Assembly: GCA_905221605.1 (NCBI GenBank)
Contig: CAJNDS010002370.1
Location: forward strand, 1 to 64,000
DNA length: 64,000 nt
Reading direction: 5' to 3'
Source: Symbiodinium natans
Lineage: Eukaryota > Sar > Dinophyceae > Suessiales > Symbiodiniaceae
The notes below the pieces were generated by a model. It was given only the letters and a program-made list of their open reading frames with translations, was not told the DNA's origin and ran no database searches. Positions 25,853-35,425 of the stretch are shown here, piece by piece. The position numbers and the translations under genes are program-made. Every line of letters begins with the position of its first letter. Position 1 is the first letter of the stretch.

Positions 25853-27080
25853 AGGCTACGTCGGACCTATGGGTAGGTCTACCCTAGGCCTACGGGTAGC
25901 CTATGTACAGGCCTACGTCGAGGCTTTGCGAGGCTGCCTATAGGCCTATCCGTAGGCCTACGAGTGGGCTACTGGTAGGCCTCCCTGTAGGCCTACCAGT
26001 CGCCTGTTGACAGGCCTACCAGTAGGGCTGTGGATAGCCTACCGGTAGGCCTACCCGTAGGCCTACGGATAGGCTACAAGCAGGCCTATCCGTAGGGCTA
26101 TAGGTAGGCTACCGGCAGGCCTACCCGTAGGCCTATGGGTAGGCTACCGGTAGGCCTACCCGTAGGCCTGCGGGCAGGCTGCCGGTAGGCCTATCCGTAG
26201 GCCTACGGGTAGGCTACCGGCAGGCCTACCCGTAGGCCTACGGGTAGGCTACCGGTAGGCCTACCCACAGGCCTACGGGTAGGCGACCGGCAGCCCTACC
26301 CGCAGGCTTATACGTAGTCGAGGCATAGTAGTAGTGATGATCTCGGGGCTGGGGCTCGGGCACAAAAAGGAGGGCCTAAGAGTCCATGCCTGCGTGATTT
26401 CTTTTACGGATGCACATGATGTCTCGGGTCGAGAATTTAGGGAGTAGTTTGACGGGTGCTTTCGTCGTTTCTCGAGTCCTGGGGCTCGGTCCAGGGCCTA
26501 CGCCCGAGGCCCTGGACCGAGCCCCAGGACTCGAGAAACGATGAAAGCACCCGTCAAACTGCTCCTTAAATTCTCGACCCGAGACATCATGTGCATCCGT
26601 AAAAGAAATCACGCAAGCATGGACTCTTAGGCCCTCCTTTTTGTGCCCTAGCCCCAGCCCCGAGATCATCACTACTACTATGCCTCGACTACGAATAAGC
26701 CTGCGGGTAGGGCTGCCGGTCGCCTACCCGTAGGCCTGCGGGTAGGCCTACTGGTAGCCTACCCGTAGGCCTACGGGTAGGCCTGCCTGTCGCCTACCCG
26801 TAGGGCTGCGGGTAGGCCTGCCGGTAGCCTACCCGCAGGCCTACGGGTAGGCCTGTTGGCAGCCTACCCGTAGGCCTACGGATAGGCCTACCGGCAGCCT
26901 ACCCGCAGGCCTACGGGTAGGCCTACCGGTAGCCTACCCATAGGCCTACGGGTAGGCCTGCCGGTAGCCTACCTATAGCCCTACGGATAGGCCTACGCGT
27001 AGGCTGCCGCAGACTCTACCGACAGGCCTACGCGTAGCCAGCCGTAGGCCCTACAGCTAGGGCTACGGGTAGCCTATACG
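25853..27080. repeat. 1.2-kb foldback palindrome with repetitive outer arms
   Basis: The sequence is symmetric about position 26503. Inner arms 26301-26499 and 26507-26705 match with only a few differences (three transitions in the part checked), around a 7-base loop. The outer arms (25853-26300 and 26706-27080) are arrays of a short palindromic motif (GTAGGCCTACGG with TAGGCTACCGG) in inverted relation. The element could fold into a hairpin of about 600 bp. A minus-strand frame at 26376-26672 lies across the palindrome and is not a gene. This is a foldback-type element or an inverted duplication. Confidence 0.85.
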
Positions 27081-27994
27081 TTTGGGCTTCTTTACCCAAA
27101 ATAGCTACAGTTCAACGGCAGTTTCTTCGCTTCTTTTCAGCAATTCGGGAACCGTTGGACCTAGTAACACGACAGAAGACAGGAACCACGAGGGCACCTG
27201 ACAGGAACATGCATTAAGGAAAGAGCAGTGCCACAAGAGTATGTGAAAGCCAATGATTTTTCCAGGTCATTCAAACATACTCTAATCCTCCATCCCTCAG
27301 CCCTCACTGCGTACACAGAATGGACATGAACAGAGCTTGCTACTCACTGCTACCTCCCTCTGTCCGCTTTGCCCTGACTGATCTGACAAGTACATGAGCA
27401 TGTTTCCCCGAGCCCTCACACTCACCTTTTTGTTTGTACTCTTCTGATCTCATGTCCCCATGTCTGGTCCCTCCTCCTCCCAACATCCCAATCCCGGAGC
27501 CCGGACTTCCTTGCAGTCACCACAGTCACATACATTCACCACACGCCGATTCGCCCATGAGGCCCTTCCTACCATCGATGCCGTTCAAATATCTTGCGCC
27601 GCTTTCGTTTTCCTGTCTGCTGCCGCCATGGTCTGCGGTGGTTTGTGTGTTTGCAGATGTTAGCAGAACACGAACGTTCAATGAATGGGACAGCTGGTTG
27701 CCTCGAAATCTACCACGGACTCCATGAAGGCTGGTGTCCAGTGTTCCTGAAACGTCGCTCCGCGCAGTCTCCACGATGCAACATGATGCGACGGTTGCAG
27801 CAGTGTACCCCCAACAAGAGTTCAAGAGCCCCAACATGATGAATCTTACAGCACGCCCCTCAATCAATCGCAACATCATGGCCACGTTGTGGCGACTCAA
27901 GCATCTCCTCACCCCATTCTTTGTCATCGACCTTTGCGCGATCCTTCTTTGCACGCTCCGGCCTTGTTCGACAGCGACGGCATAGTAACAACTC
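27081..27994. other. Spacer downstream of the NOP2-like gene
   Basis: Contains no recognised gene. The portion next to 27995 is presumably the 3' UTR of the NOP2-like gene. The open frames here have no known domain. Confidence 0.4.
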
Positions 27995-30622
27995 TCAGCA
28001 GCACGTGGCACTTCGTCTTCGGGGGTCGGACACTTTGTTGGAGGTTTTCTTCAGCTTCGCCACGAAGAAGCCATCCTTGAAATGATGGACCCTGACTGAG
28101 CCCTAAGCCCTAAGCACAAATTTCAGTGGAATAGGGCTCTCTTCTTACATGAACATTACGTACACCAGCCTGCAACTGCAGCGCAGCACAGTGCAGGTTG
28201 CGATGAAATCTGTTGCCCGACTCAGGATGCGTCCATGTTGTGCACGTGGGGGTAGTAGCGGCGTGTCAGGTTCAACGATGGATGAAAGCGTCGCTCCCGA
28301 TACTTCGTCAATCCTTCCACACCAAAGCCTGAGCTGCAAGTCGAAGTCTGCAAGTGGACAGAAGTCGACACCGAATCCTCCAAACCCTGGCATATCCACC
28401 CGGGCGATGTTGACTGGAGCCGGCCATGGCATGAAGGTGGACAATTCGCAACTATATGGTGAGGGGCACGTTGCCGCCCGTGGCATGCAGGGGCGAGGTC
28501 CAGACACATGCGCGCGCTTCCCGTGAAATGCTATCAGGGTAGGAACCCAATTCAACACAAGACCTGCAACATTCCAGAAGGATTCTGGCATATACTTTGC
28601 AAAAGCACGTAGTTTCCATAAAGCAAGTTCAACAAGATGGTTGCCAATGAAACCTCGGGGTCGAGGAATTAAGAGCAACATGCAGATGTTGAATCCGGCA
28701 AAGTGGATTTCGGACCTGTCCAATTGCTAAGGTTGCCACTGACCGAGCTCGTGAAGGACACCAACTCGACATTTCGCGTTTTCAGGGCGTGGTCCACGAC
28801 AGCCTGCGGAAAGGCGAAGCAGCGGAACGTTCGCTGAGGTTGTTGCAGTGGTGGGGTGCGGGAAGCAATGTTCACTCCCTGGTTTGGTCAGAATCACGGA
28901 CCGGCCCTGACAATGTCAAGCGTAAAGTTGAGGTTAGGGAAGCTGGATGAAGCTAGCAGATGATGGCATGCGTCATTGCGAAGTATACACGAAGGGTCGA
29001 CCGGAGTGATTCCTAGCGTTTCCCTTTTGGATGGGTCCTGGTCAACCACACCAAAGACATCAAAGAGATGCATTCTGCGACAATGCACCGTGTCGACACA
29101 TGCCACAAGCTGTTGTGCCTCGTTCTCCTCCACAGATACTGAGCAGGTTGAGTAGACGACGTACCCGCCGGTCTTGGAGCCTACACAGCAAAAATGAGCA
29201 AAAGCCGGACGTCGATCCGGGGTGCAACCAAAAAAACCCTACAGTGTTTCCCCCGACCTGCATCGACCATGTCAATGGCCGCCGCAAGCAGCTCCTTTTG
29301 CAAGCGACTGTGGTTCTCGAAGTCCTGCACATGGTATTTTGGATTATGATGGCAGATGATGGCACAACGCTCATCTGAACCAACCTTCTCGCACGAGCCG
29401 ATCGTGTAAGAAATAATGTTGGACCCTGTTTAGTGGGGGGGCCTCTTTAAAGTCAAATTGGCCGAATTATTCAGGATCCCTTGACTGTTTGGGGGATCCT
29501 CTTTAAAGTCAAATCGTCCGGGCGCCGTAAGAAAAATCCACGCGGCGCGCCTTTAAAAAAGATGCTGGGCATCGCTGCCCCTTTTAAACTCCTCCCTATT
29601 AAAATCACACAAGCCCCCGGGGCCGTGTAATCAGGATCCCATCCACGCCTCGACTGTTCAAGGGGGGGGGGGGGGCCTACACATTAAAGAGGGTCCCACA
29701 TTAAGCTGCGCGTAGCTCGCTGTTTACAACAGAACTGCTGAGCACAGCTGACTGCTGACTACTCAAGCAGACCTGCCTGCTTGATGTTATCTGCTTTCAG
29801 CAGTGTGAGCATGTGTTGTTTGCCTTGTTATTCAAGGCGCTCCTTCTGGCCTCGCTTCACCTTCACGGACGGATCTCGGGCAATGATTCCCGAACCTTCA
29901 GGCGCTTGAGATCGAGAGGCAAAGACCCGGAGCCCTCTCCGGGCGCGTACGCAAACTTCCAAAACCAGATTCCGGCCTGTGCACGGCGCGTCGAGAAGAA
30001 CCTCAGAGGTCACCACATGTCACCAGTGAATTGCTGCAGTTGCTGCAGTGGCACGAGGAATGCGCTCGGGAGGGATGGGCTGCACCCAGGAAATCATTTA
30101 GTTTGAGTTTGAACGCAAGGCATCTCAAGATCACCCGAAGAAGGGCCCAGGGGTCATTGACGGTCATGGAGACAAAAGTCTCTTCCAAACTGGGGGGTTC
30201 AACAAAACGGCTGTGCGAATCCCGGGCTGTACCTGCTCGTGGCATTTCAACGTGTCATGCTCGGCTTGCACGTGGCTTCATGGCAGGGGAGATGCTCATG
30301 ATGCAGAGTTCCGAGATGCTCCGATAGCATTGATAAATGAAGAACCTACGCAAACACGTGATTATGTGAAAAGCAGAGAAAAGAGAAAATCGGCAAACAT
30401 CGCGATGCACGATGGCACGGACACAAAGTGGCACCAAAAAAATGATAGTTCAAGATGCGGCAACTGTCGCCGCCGAGCTCTGAAGCCATCATCATGATGA
30501 AAGTAATCAGACGTATGCAATGACAGGCGTCATGATTCCACAATGCCGCCTCTCTGACTAAGTGCCCAACACGGTCCAAACGCGGCAACATCTTCGATAG
30601 TTTCTTGCCATCCAAGTTGGTC
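27995..30622 (-). CDS. NOP2/NSUN-type 25S/28S rRNA (cytosine-C5)-methyltransferase, C-terminal part, eight exons
   Basis: Nucleolar enzyme that methylates a cytosine of large-subunit rRNA from S-adenosylmethionine during ribosome assembly. Exons on the minus strand: 30622-30571 (NLDGKKLSKMLPRLDR), 30001-29977 (a 25-bp microexon, VLLDAPCTG), 29895-29843 (SGIIARDPSVKVKR), 29324-29258 (RLQKELLAAAIDMVDA), 29180-29119 (SKTGGYVVYSTCSVSVEENE), 28803-28749 (AVVDHALKTRNVELV), 28328-28234 (ERRFHPSLNLTRRYYPH) and 28075-27995 (DGFFVAKLKK, then stop). They join in phase into the family's catalytic core: motif IV D-A-P-C (the Cys used in product release) and motif VI S-T-C-S (the catalytic nucleophile). 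All acceptors are AG|G. Donors are GT, GC, GA, GT, GC, GC and GA in order, so host splicing is non-canonical. The N-terminal half, including the SAM-binding loop, was not found upstream. Family identity is firm; NOP2 rather than another NSUN rests on RFHPSL and HNMDGFF. Confidence 0.87.
29400..29700. repeat. Intronic repeats within the NOP2-like gene
   Basis: The 518-bp intron 29842-29325 contains two copies of CTCTTTAAAGTCAAAT(T/C)G about 68 bp apart (near 29440 and 29510), recurring CAGGATCCC motifs (29473, 29632) and a 14-base G run at 29664. This suggests a mobile-repeat insertion in the intron. Confidence 0.55.
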
Positions 30623-31285
30623 CTCGGCGTCTTTGGCCAGGCAACAGACATGATCGAAATGCTGCGGAAGACTCCTTTAGTCTTGGTCCTGCCTGTAGTC
30701 TCGATAATGCTCACTGTCATTGTCGTTCTGTTCAACCTACATGCAGCCCCCCTTCCATCCTTCCATCCTACTCATACGAACAGCCCGGCCCTCGTGAAGG
30801 CGAGTGGATTCTGATACAAAGCTCTTGCGCGGCAAAGGCTTTAAGGTTCGGGTTTGTCATTTTAGCCTGTTCTGGAGACTGAGTGCTGGGACGACAGACA
30901 TTGCATGATAGTGCGGTTGCTCTGGAGTGGCCGAAATGCGAAGTCAGCCTCACGTGTGGAGCGTTGCCCCGCCCCTTTGATCGTTTGCTTCTTGGATGTA
31001 GGTCGGCAACAAACTCACACGGGCTCCCTGAAACCCTAGACTCGTTTTCATCACTAACTTGTTACCCAATGTCAGGCGTACTACTTGTGGGGATCTTTAT
31101 CGCTCATATCCGCCGAGGCCTCGGGCCGGAGGTGTATAGGTTGTCAAAACAGGCACCCCCCTCCAAATCCTCCCCCCACACCCAAAGCCCTTTTTCGGAC
31201 CCCTTTTTTGGCCTCAAATGGGTACCCCCCCTGGGAAACCGGGGTCCGCAAGCGGACGGTTCGCCAGGACCAGAGGCAGTTGAAG
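30623..31285. other. Upstream of the identified NOP2-like exons
   Basis: Expected to hold N-terminal exons of the rRNA methyltransferase. None was recognised, in particular no AAPGGKT SAM-binding motif. They may be microexons or lie farther upstream. Confidence 0.35.
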
Positions 31286-31440
31286 CCCCTCCCAGCAGGG
31301 CCCCCCGCCCGTTCCCCCCCTCCCCCCCTTCCCCCCCCCCCCCCTCCCCCCCCCCCCCCCTACCCCCCCCCCTCCCCCCCCCCCTACCCTCCCCCCACCT
31401 CCCCCCCCTCCCCCTCCCCCCCTCCCCCCCACCCTGCTGA
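31286..31440. repeat. Poly-C tract with sparse T/A interruptions
   Basis: About 130 bp of almost pure C on the + strand (C5-C14 runs). It makes Pro-rich + frames and a Gly-rich - frame that are not genes. On the G strand it is suited to quadruplex formation, and its length in the assembly is doubtful. Confidence 0.8.
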
Positions 31441-31628
31441 AGAGTCGCCTTAAACCTTAAGGGGCCTGCCTCAACCCCAAAGCGTGAACCTTGAGCCCTA
31501 AACTAACCCTCAAACCATAAACCATAAACCCGGAACCCTCAACCCTCAACCCTCAACCCAACCCTTATTGCTTGGGGTCCAGCGACTTGGGCGCTGCGGA
31601 ATCACCATGCTCACGCGGATGCGCTGGG

Positions 31629-32230
31629 CCGGGCCGAGGCGGGTCGCGTAGCGTTAAAATTATCGCCTTACATGTGTGCAGCAGCGGGCAGAATCTGCTC
31701 CCTTGTCCGTTTTTCTTCACATCATCACGAAGCTTTGGTTTTGTCTTCCGTTGCATGATGTTGCATGTCTCACAGCTTAGCACACACAGCCAAATCTTGA
31801 ATATTGAGTCATTCCTCCGATGCCTGGACCTTGTGTGGATCGTCGCACTCATCAGGAGCGTGCCAGTGAGCCAGATGGTGGGTGTCCCGAAATCGCTTTA
31901 CTCCAGGCCGGGCCGGTGGCTAGCTTTCCCAGAATGGCGACCTTGCCTCGCCGGTGCCGTGTCCACGCACCCTGGCCGAGGCGGGTCGCGTAGCGTTCAA
32001 ATTTATTTCGATCATCCCCATCCCAAAGCCAACAAATATCAGAGCCATCTCTCTTTTCGGACAGGAAATTCCCTCCAAGGATACTTTGCGGATTGGACGC
32101 TGCAGGGATTCTCTGCGGCGGGATTCTTTGCGGGATTGATCGGGATTCTTTGGCGGGCTTCTCTGTGGGTGGGCAGTCCAGGAATACTCGGCGGGACGCT
32201 TTCTGGGCTTCTCTGGGTGGGACTGCTTAT
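31629..32230. repeat. Dispersed repeat copies 2 and 3 plus local GGGATTCTTTG repeats
   Basis: GGGCCGAGGCGGGTCGCGTA occurs at 31634-31655 and again at 31975-31996. The second copy continues TTTATTTCGATCATCCCCAT as in copy 1 at 21.7 kb. From about 32100 to 32215 there follow imperfect repeats of GCGGGATTCTTTG and GGGCTTCTCTG. The long + frame across the region is repeat-derived. Confidence 0.6.
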
Positions 32231-32270
32231 AGATAAATGCTCGCAGTCATATTTGTTCCCCATCCGAAGC

Positions 32271-33890
32271 TAACAATGGAAAAACTCTGCTAACCAGGTT
32301 TGACATAACTTGGAGGCCAATTACAATTTCGAAGCTATACTGTTAGAATGGCCAGGAATAGTGAACGAGAATGAAGGCCAGCCACTGGGACAAACGACGC
32401 ACCAAAGGATGATTACAATCTGTGGCTGGATGCTTTTTTGTAATGAAGGGCAAGAGTTGGCTTAATAAATCGCTTGTATCATGCGAGATGATCCCAGTTT
32501 TAAGCGACCAGAACATATAGGGTTAAGTTATCCTCTTGCTAATTGGATACTTATTCCTCCCGAAGTGTAATAAAATTGAACTGTGTTGATTACGCGTATC
32601 AAATTCTGTATTTGGAAGAGAATGCAGGACAGCGTTGCCTCTTTTTATCTGTAATCGTACACGTACTCTCATGCACAGAACTGAGCTCCAATTCTGCTAA
32701 TCGCTGGGCACGCGTGCTCAGATTAGTTCCCCCACTCAACGATAAACATGTCAATATTTGGCTACGTTGACACAACCATTCTCATTGAAATTAAAGACCA
32801 TGAAAGACCACTTCACTTTTTCGACTCTGCTCGTGCTAGTTAGACTGCTAGTTCCCCCAAGATTGAAAGGTACATAATCGAATTGGGTCGTTTCACATAT
32901 TTGGAGGTCAACAAACAAGCTCCGCTATGTAGAGGCCAGAACGTAGGACAGCATTGCTGTTCATATGTGTAGTCCTAACTCTAAATTTGAAATTAGATGC
33001 TGAATGCCAAATTTTCAGCCAATTCGATTAGCAGAATCGGAGGCACATACAAGTGCAATTCGAGTTGTACTGCTTGAACTGCCGGGAACATTGCGAGAGA
33101 ATGCAGCAGCTAATCTCAAGCCGCTGGGATTGCAAATATGCTCTCACTTGTTACGTGTCTCTAGCTTACAGGATTGTGCTCTGACTAAACCTCCCAAAAG
33201 TTCAATGCTTTTGGATGGACATTTGGGAAGCACTGGCAAAGCCAAACCAATGTTTCGCATGAAACGGTCTTTGATTTCATGAAAAACGTTAACAAAACCA
33301 ATGTCTCACCTAAAACAACATCTATGGTTTGGAACGGAGGCCCTCGGAAATATCATGGAATTTCGGAAGCCGTTGGTACAACCATTGCTTTCCACGAAAT
33401 CGGTCTCCCAATTCACGACAAAACGTTGGCAAAACCATGCTTCCAAACCGTCCACGTTTCTTGGAACTATGAGCCCGAGAAAAACGTCGGTAAACCCACT
33501 GTGTTGCTTGAGCTCAGCCCCTCATGCGTGTATTTCCAGAAAGCACAGAGATGGAAAACATTACGCGAGAAAAAGGTAGGTCAATGGACGGGTACTATAT
33601 CTGTACATATGCACATATAGTCATACCCAAACACATTAACAGCAGCTGGTAGGAAAGATGGAGGAAGGCCAGCCTGAAAAGGACATCATTGGAACCCCAT
33701 ACATGCAAAGGAAGGAATATATATATATATATATATGAGCCATGGACCTTTAGGTATAATGTGATCACTTGCTTTGGGTTTTACTTCAACAGTACTAACA
33801 GTTATCAAATGAGTACTTGCGTTTCATATTCTACATATTGCAACTAGAGGTATGTGAGAGAGATGTTCAGAGTTCCCAATCATTCAAGCT
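32271..33890. other. AT-rich stretch without recognisable genes
   Basis: Noticeably richer in A+T than its surroundings. It contains only short frames and an (AT)9-like run at 33718-33737. A repeated CGGTAAACC/CGTTGGCAAAACCA-like theme (about 33230-33500) hints at a degenerate tandem repeat. Nothing else was seen. Confidence 0.45.
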
Positions 33891-34760
33891 GAACCCTTAA
33901 ACCCTAAGACCAGAACCCTACATCCTAAACCCTTAACCCTAAACCATGAACCATTCGAGACTTTTGGCGTCAGTTCAGGTCACAACAATTCAACCGACTA
34001 GAATAGCAGCAAAAGCACACCTAATAGCTTGGATTTGATTCATGTCTATCAGCTCATTTTGCACCTCACTGCTGTCGCCGCGAGCAAAGGCTTTGCCCTA
34101 GGTCACGACAGACCCATCGACCAGCACGGCATTATGGTTTAGAGTTTAGGGAGTTTAAGGTTCAGAGTTTAGGGTCTAGGGTGTAGGGTTTAGGGTCTTA
34201 TCTCCCTCTACTTGCTAGGCTTTCATTTGCCAGGCTGTAGGGTTTAGGGCCTAAGGTTTAGGATCTAGGGTTTAGGGTTTAGGTTTCAGGGACGAGGGCT
34301 TAGGGGGTTTGGGGGGCTGAGCAACAAGTTTCAATCCGACGCTGTAAGATGCGAGTGCTGAGACGTTTGAAGGGATGTCGGTTCGCCCTGATTGAATAAG
34401 AGGGATGAACCCTAAGCTCTAAACCCTAAACCCTAAACCCCAAACCCTAAACCCTAAACGTCTAACCCCAAAACCCAAAAGGGCCACTCTGAGCGGGGAG
34501 CCCCAGACTTGAAAATGGCGTACTGGGAGTTGGGGGCCCTCGACACCAAATGGGGATAGGCTTGATTGGAAGACTTACACCCGCGAACACGCCGACGCGT
34601 TTTTGCTGCGGGGCGTAGTGGCTTGCCACAAGTGATCCTCCTCGATTTGAGGTTTAGGGCTTAGGGTTTATCCACAACTTCGTCCCTAAACCCTAAAACC
34701 CTGTTCCTAAACCTTGAATCCTTGACTGCAATCTCTAAGGCATTAACCTTAGATCTGAAG
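33891..34760. repeat. Interstitial telomere-like repeats in both orientations
   Basis: CCCTAAAC-type motifs occur at 33893-33950. GTTTAGGG-type motifs are dense at 34135-34310, then CCCTAAACCC again at 34408-34470 and mixed motifs at 34650-34740. The G-rich block followed about 100 bp later by the C-rich block has the orientation of a head-to-head telomere junction, although heavily degraded. Confidence 0.6.
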
Positions 34761-35029
34761 TTCCACAACTTCGTTCACGGGGACTTGAGCTTGAGCCAAG
34801 CGTCAAGATCCGAGCGTCAGCATGACTGTGACACGCCTTGAGAAATTGAAATATATTTGGGAGTACGCATATCTGGCTAGAGGGCCAACCGGACAGCGCA
34901 CGAAAGGCCTTTTACTATTTGCCGATAAACTCAAAGTGCGCAACGGCGGCTTCCCCTGCGAATTGCAGACTATCTGCCATCTAATAGTCTGCTATTCGCG
35001 GTGCTGCTGGCTTGACTAATCGTTGAGTG
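34761..35029. other. Short spacer next to the transposase relic
   Basis: A 65-codon + frame (34822-35019) has no recognisable feature. No terminal inverted repeat of the neighbouring element was identified here. Confidence 0.35.
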
Positions 35030-35215
35030 GCGGCTGGCCAGATTATGAGCAAAATCTTGCAAATGTGCAAAATGTTCAACTTAAGCAGCAGAGTGTGTTG
35101 ATGTTATTTTTTGCGTCTGCAAAAACCAAGACTTGACCTCGCGATGGAGCGCCTCATTAGAATTAGGTCCTGAGGGCAGCAGCGACAGAGCTCCTGGGCA
35201 TCGGTTCCATCAATT
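35030..35215 (-). pseudogene. Relic of a second DDE transposase copy (C-terminal catalytic Glu region)
   Basis: On the minus strand a frame reads LLPSGPNSNEALHREVKSWF then QTQKI and soon meets a stop. It aligns with LLPSGTSSNEALHSEIKSWF and QTQQI in the intact copy at 35895-35740. DNA similarity extends for about 170 bp, including TGCAAAAACCA and GCGCCTCATTAGAA. Differences and the stop show decay. It lies 210 bp beyond the stop of the intact transposase, so the two elements are adjacent or nested. Confidence 0.75.
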
Positions 35216-35425
35216 TATGTATGGTTTCACTAGGTCTTCTGGCGCGAGCAAACGTTAAAACTTCAGAAACAACCAAACCTGAGTTCAGGCGGGCCACCGA
35301 CGATAACGCGATTTTACCGATCTAATTGCCGTTACTCGGTAAGTTCAAGCAACCTGACGTCGACACACTGTTAAGCTGGCAGTCTTCTTTGCTCCTTGCC
35401 TTCGCAACTGTGAGAATCAACACAC

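Noticed and set aside
26376-26672. 98-codon minus frame with an apparent coding look
   Set aside because: It spans the centre of a perfect palindrome, so its two halves are reverse complements of each other.
31085-31453. Pro-rich + and Gly-rich - frames
   Set aside because: They are translations of a poly-C tract.
34780-34805. Possible spliced-leader relic (CTTGAGCCAA)
   Set aside because: Only about ten bases match the reverse complement of the dinoflagellate spliced leader, expected by chance in 64 kb. A similar partial match near 9062-9075 has an extra base.
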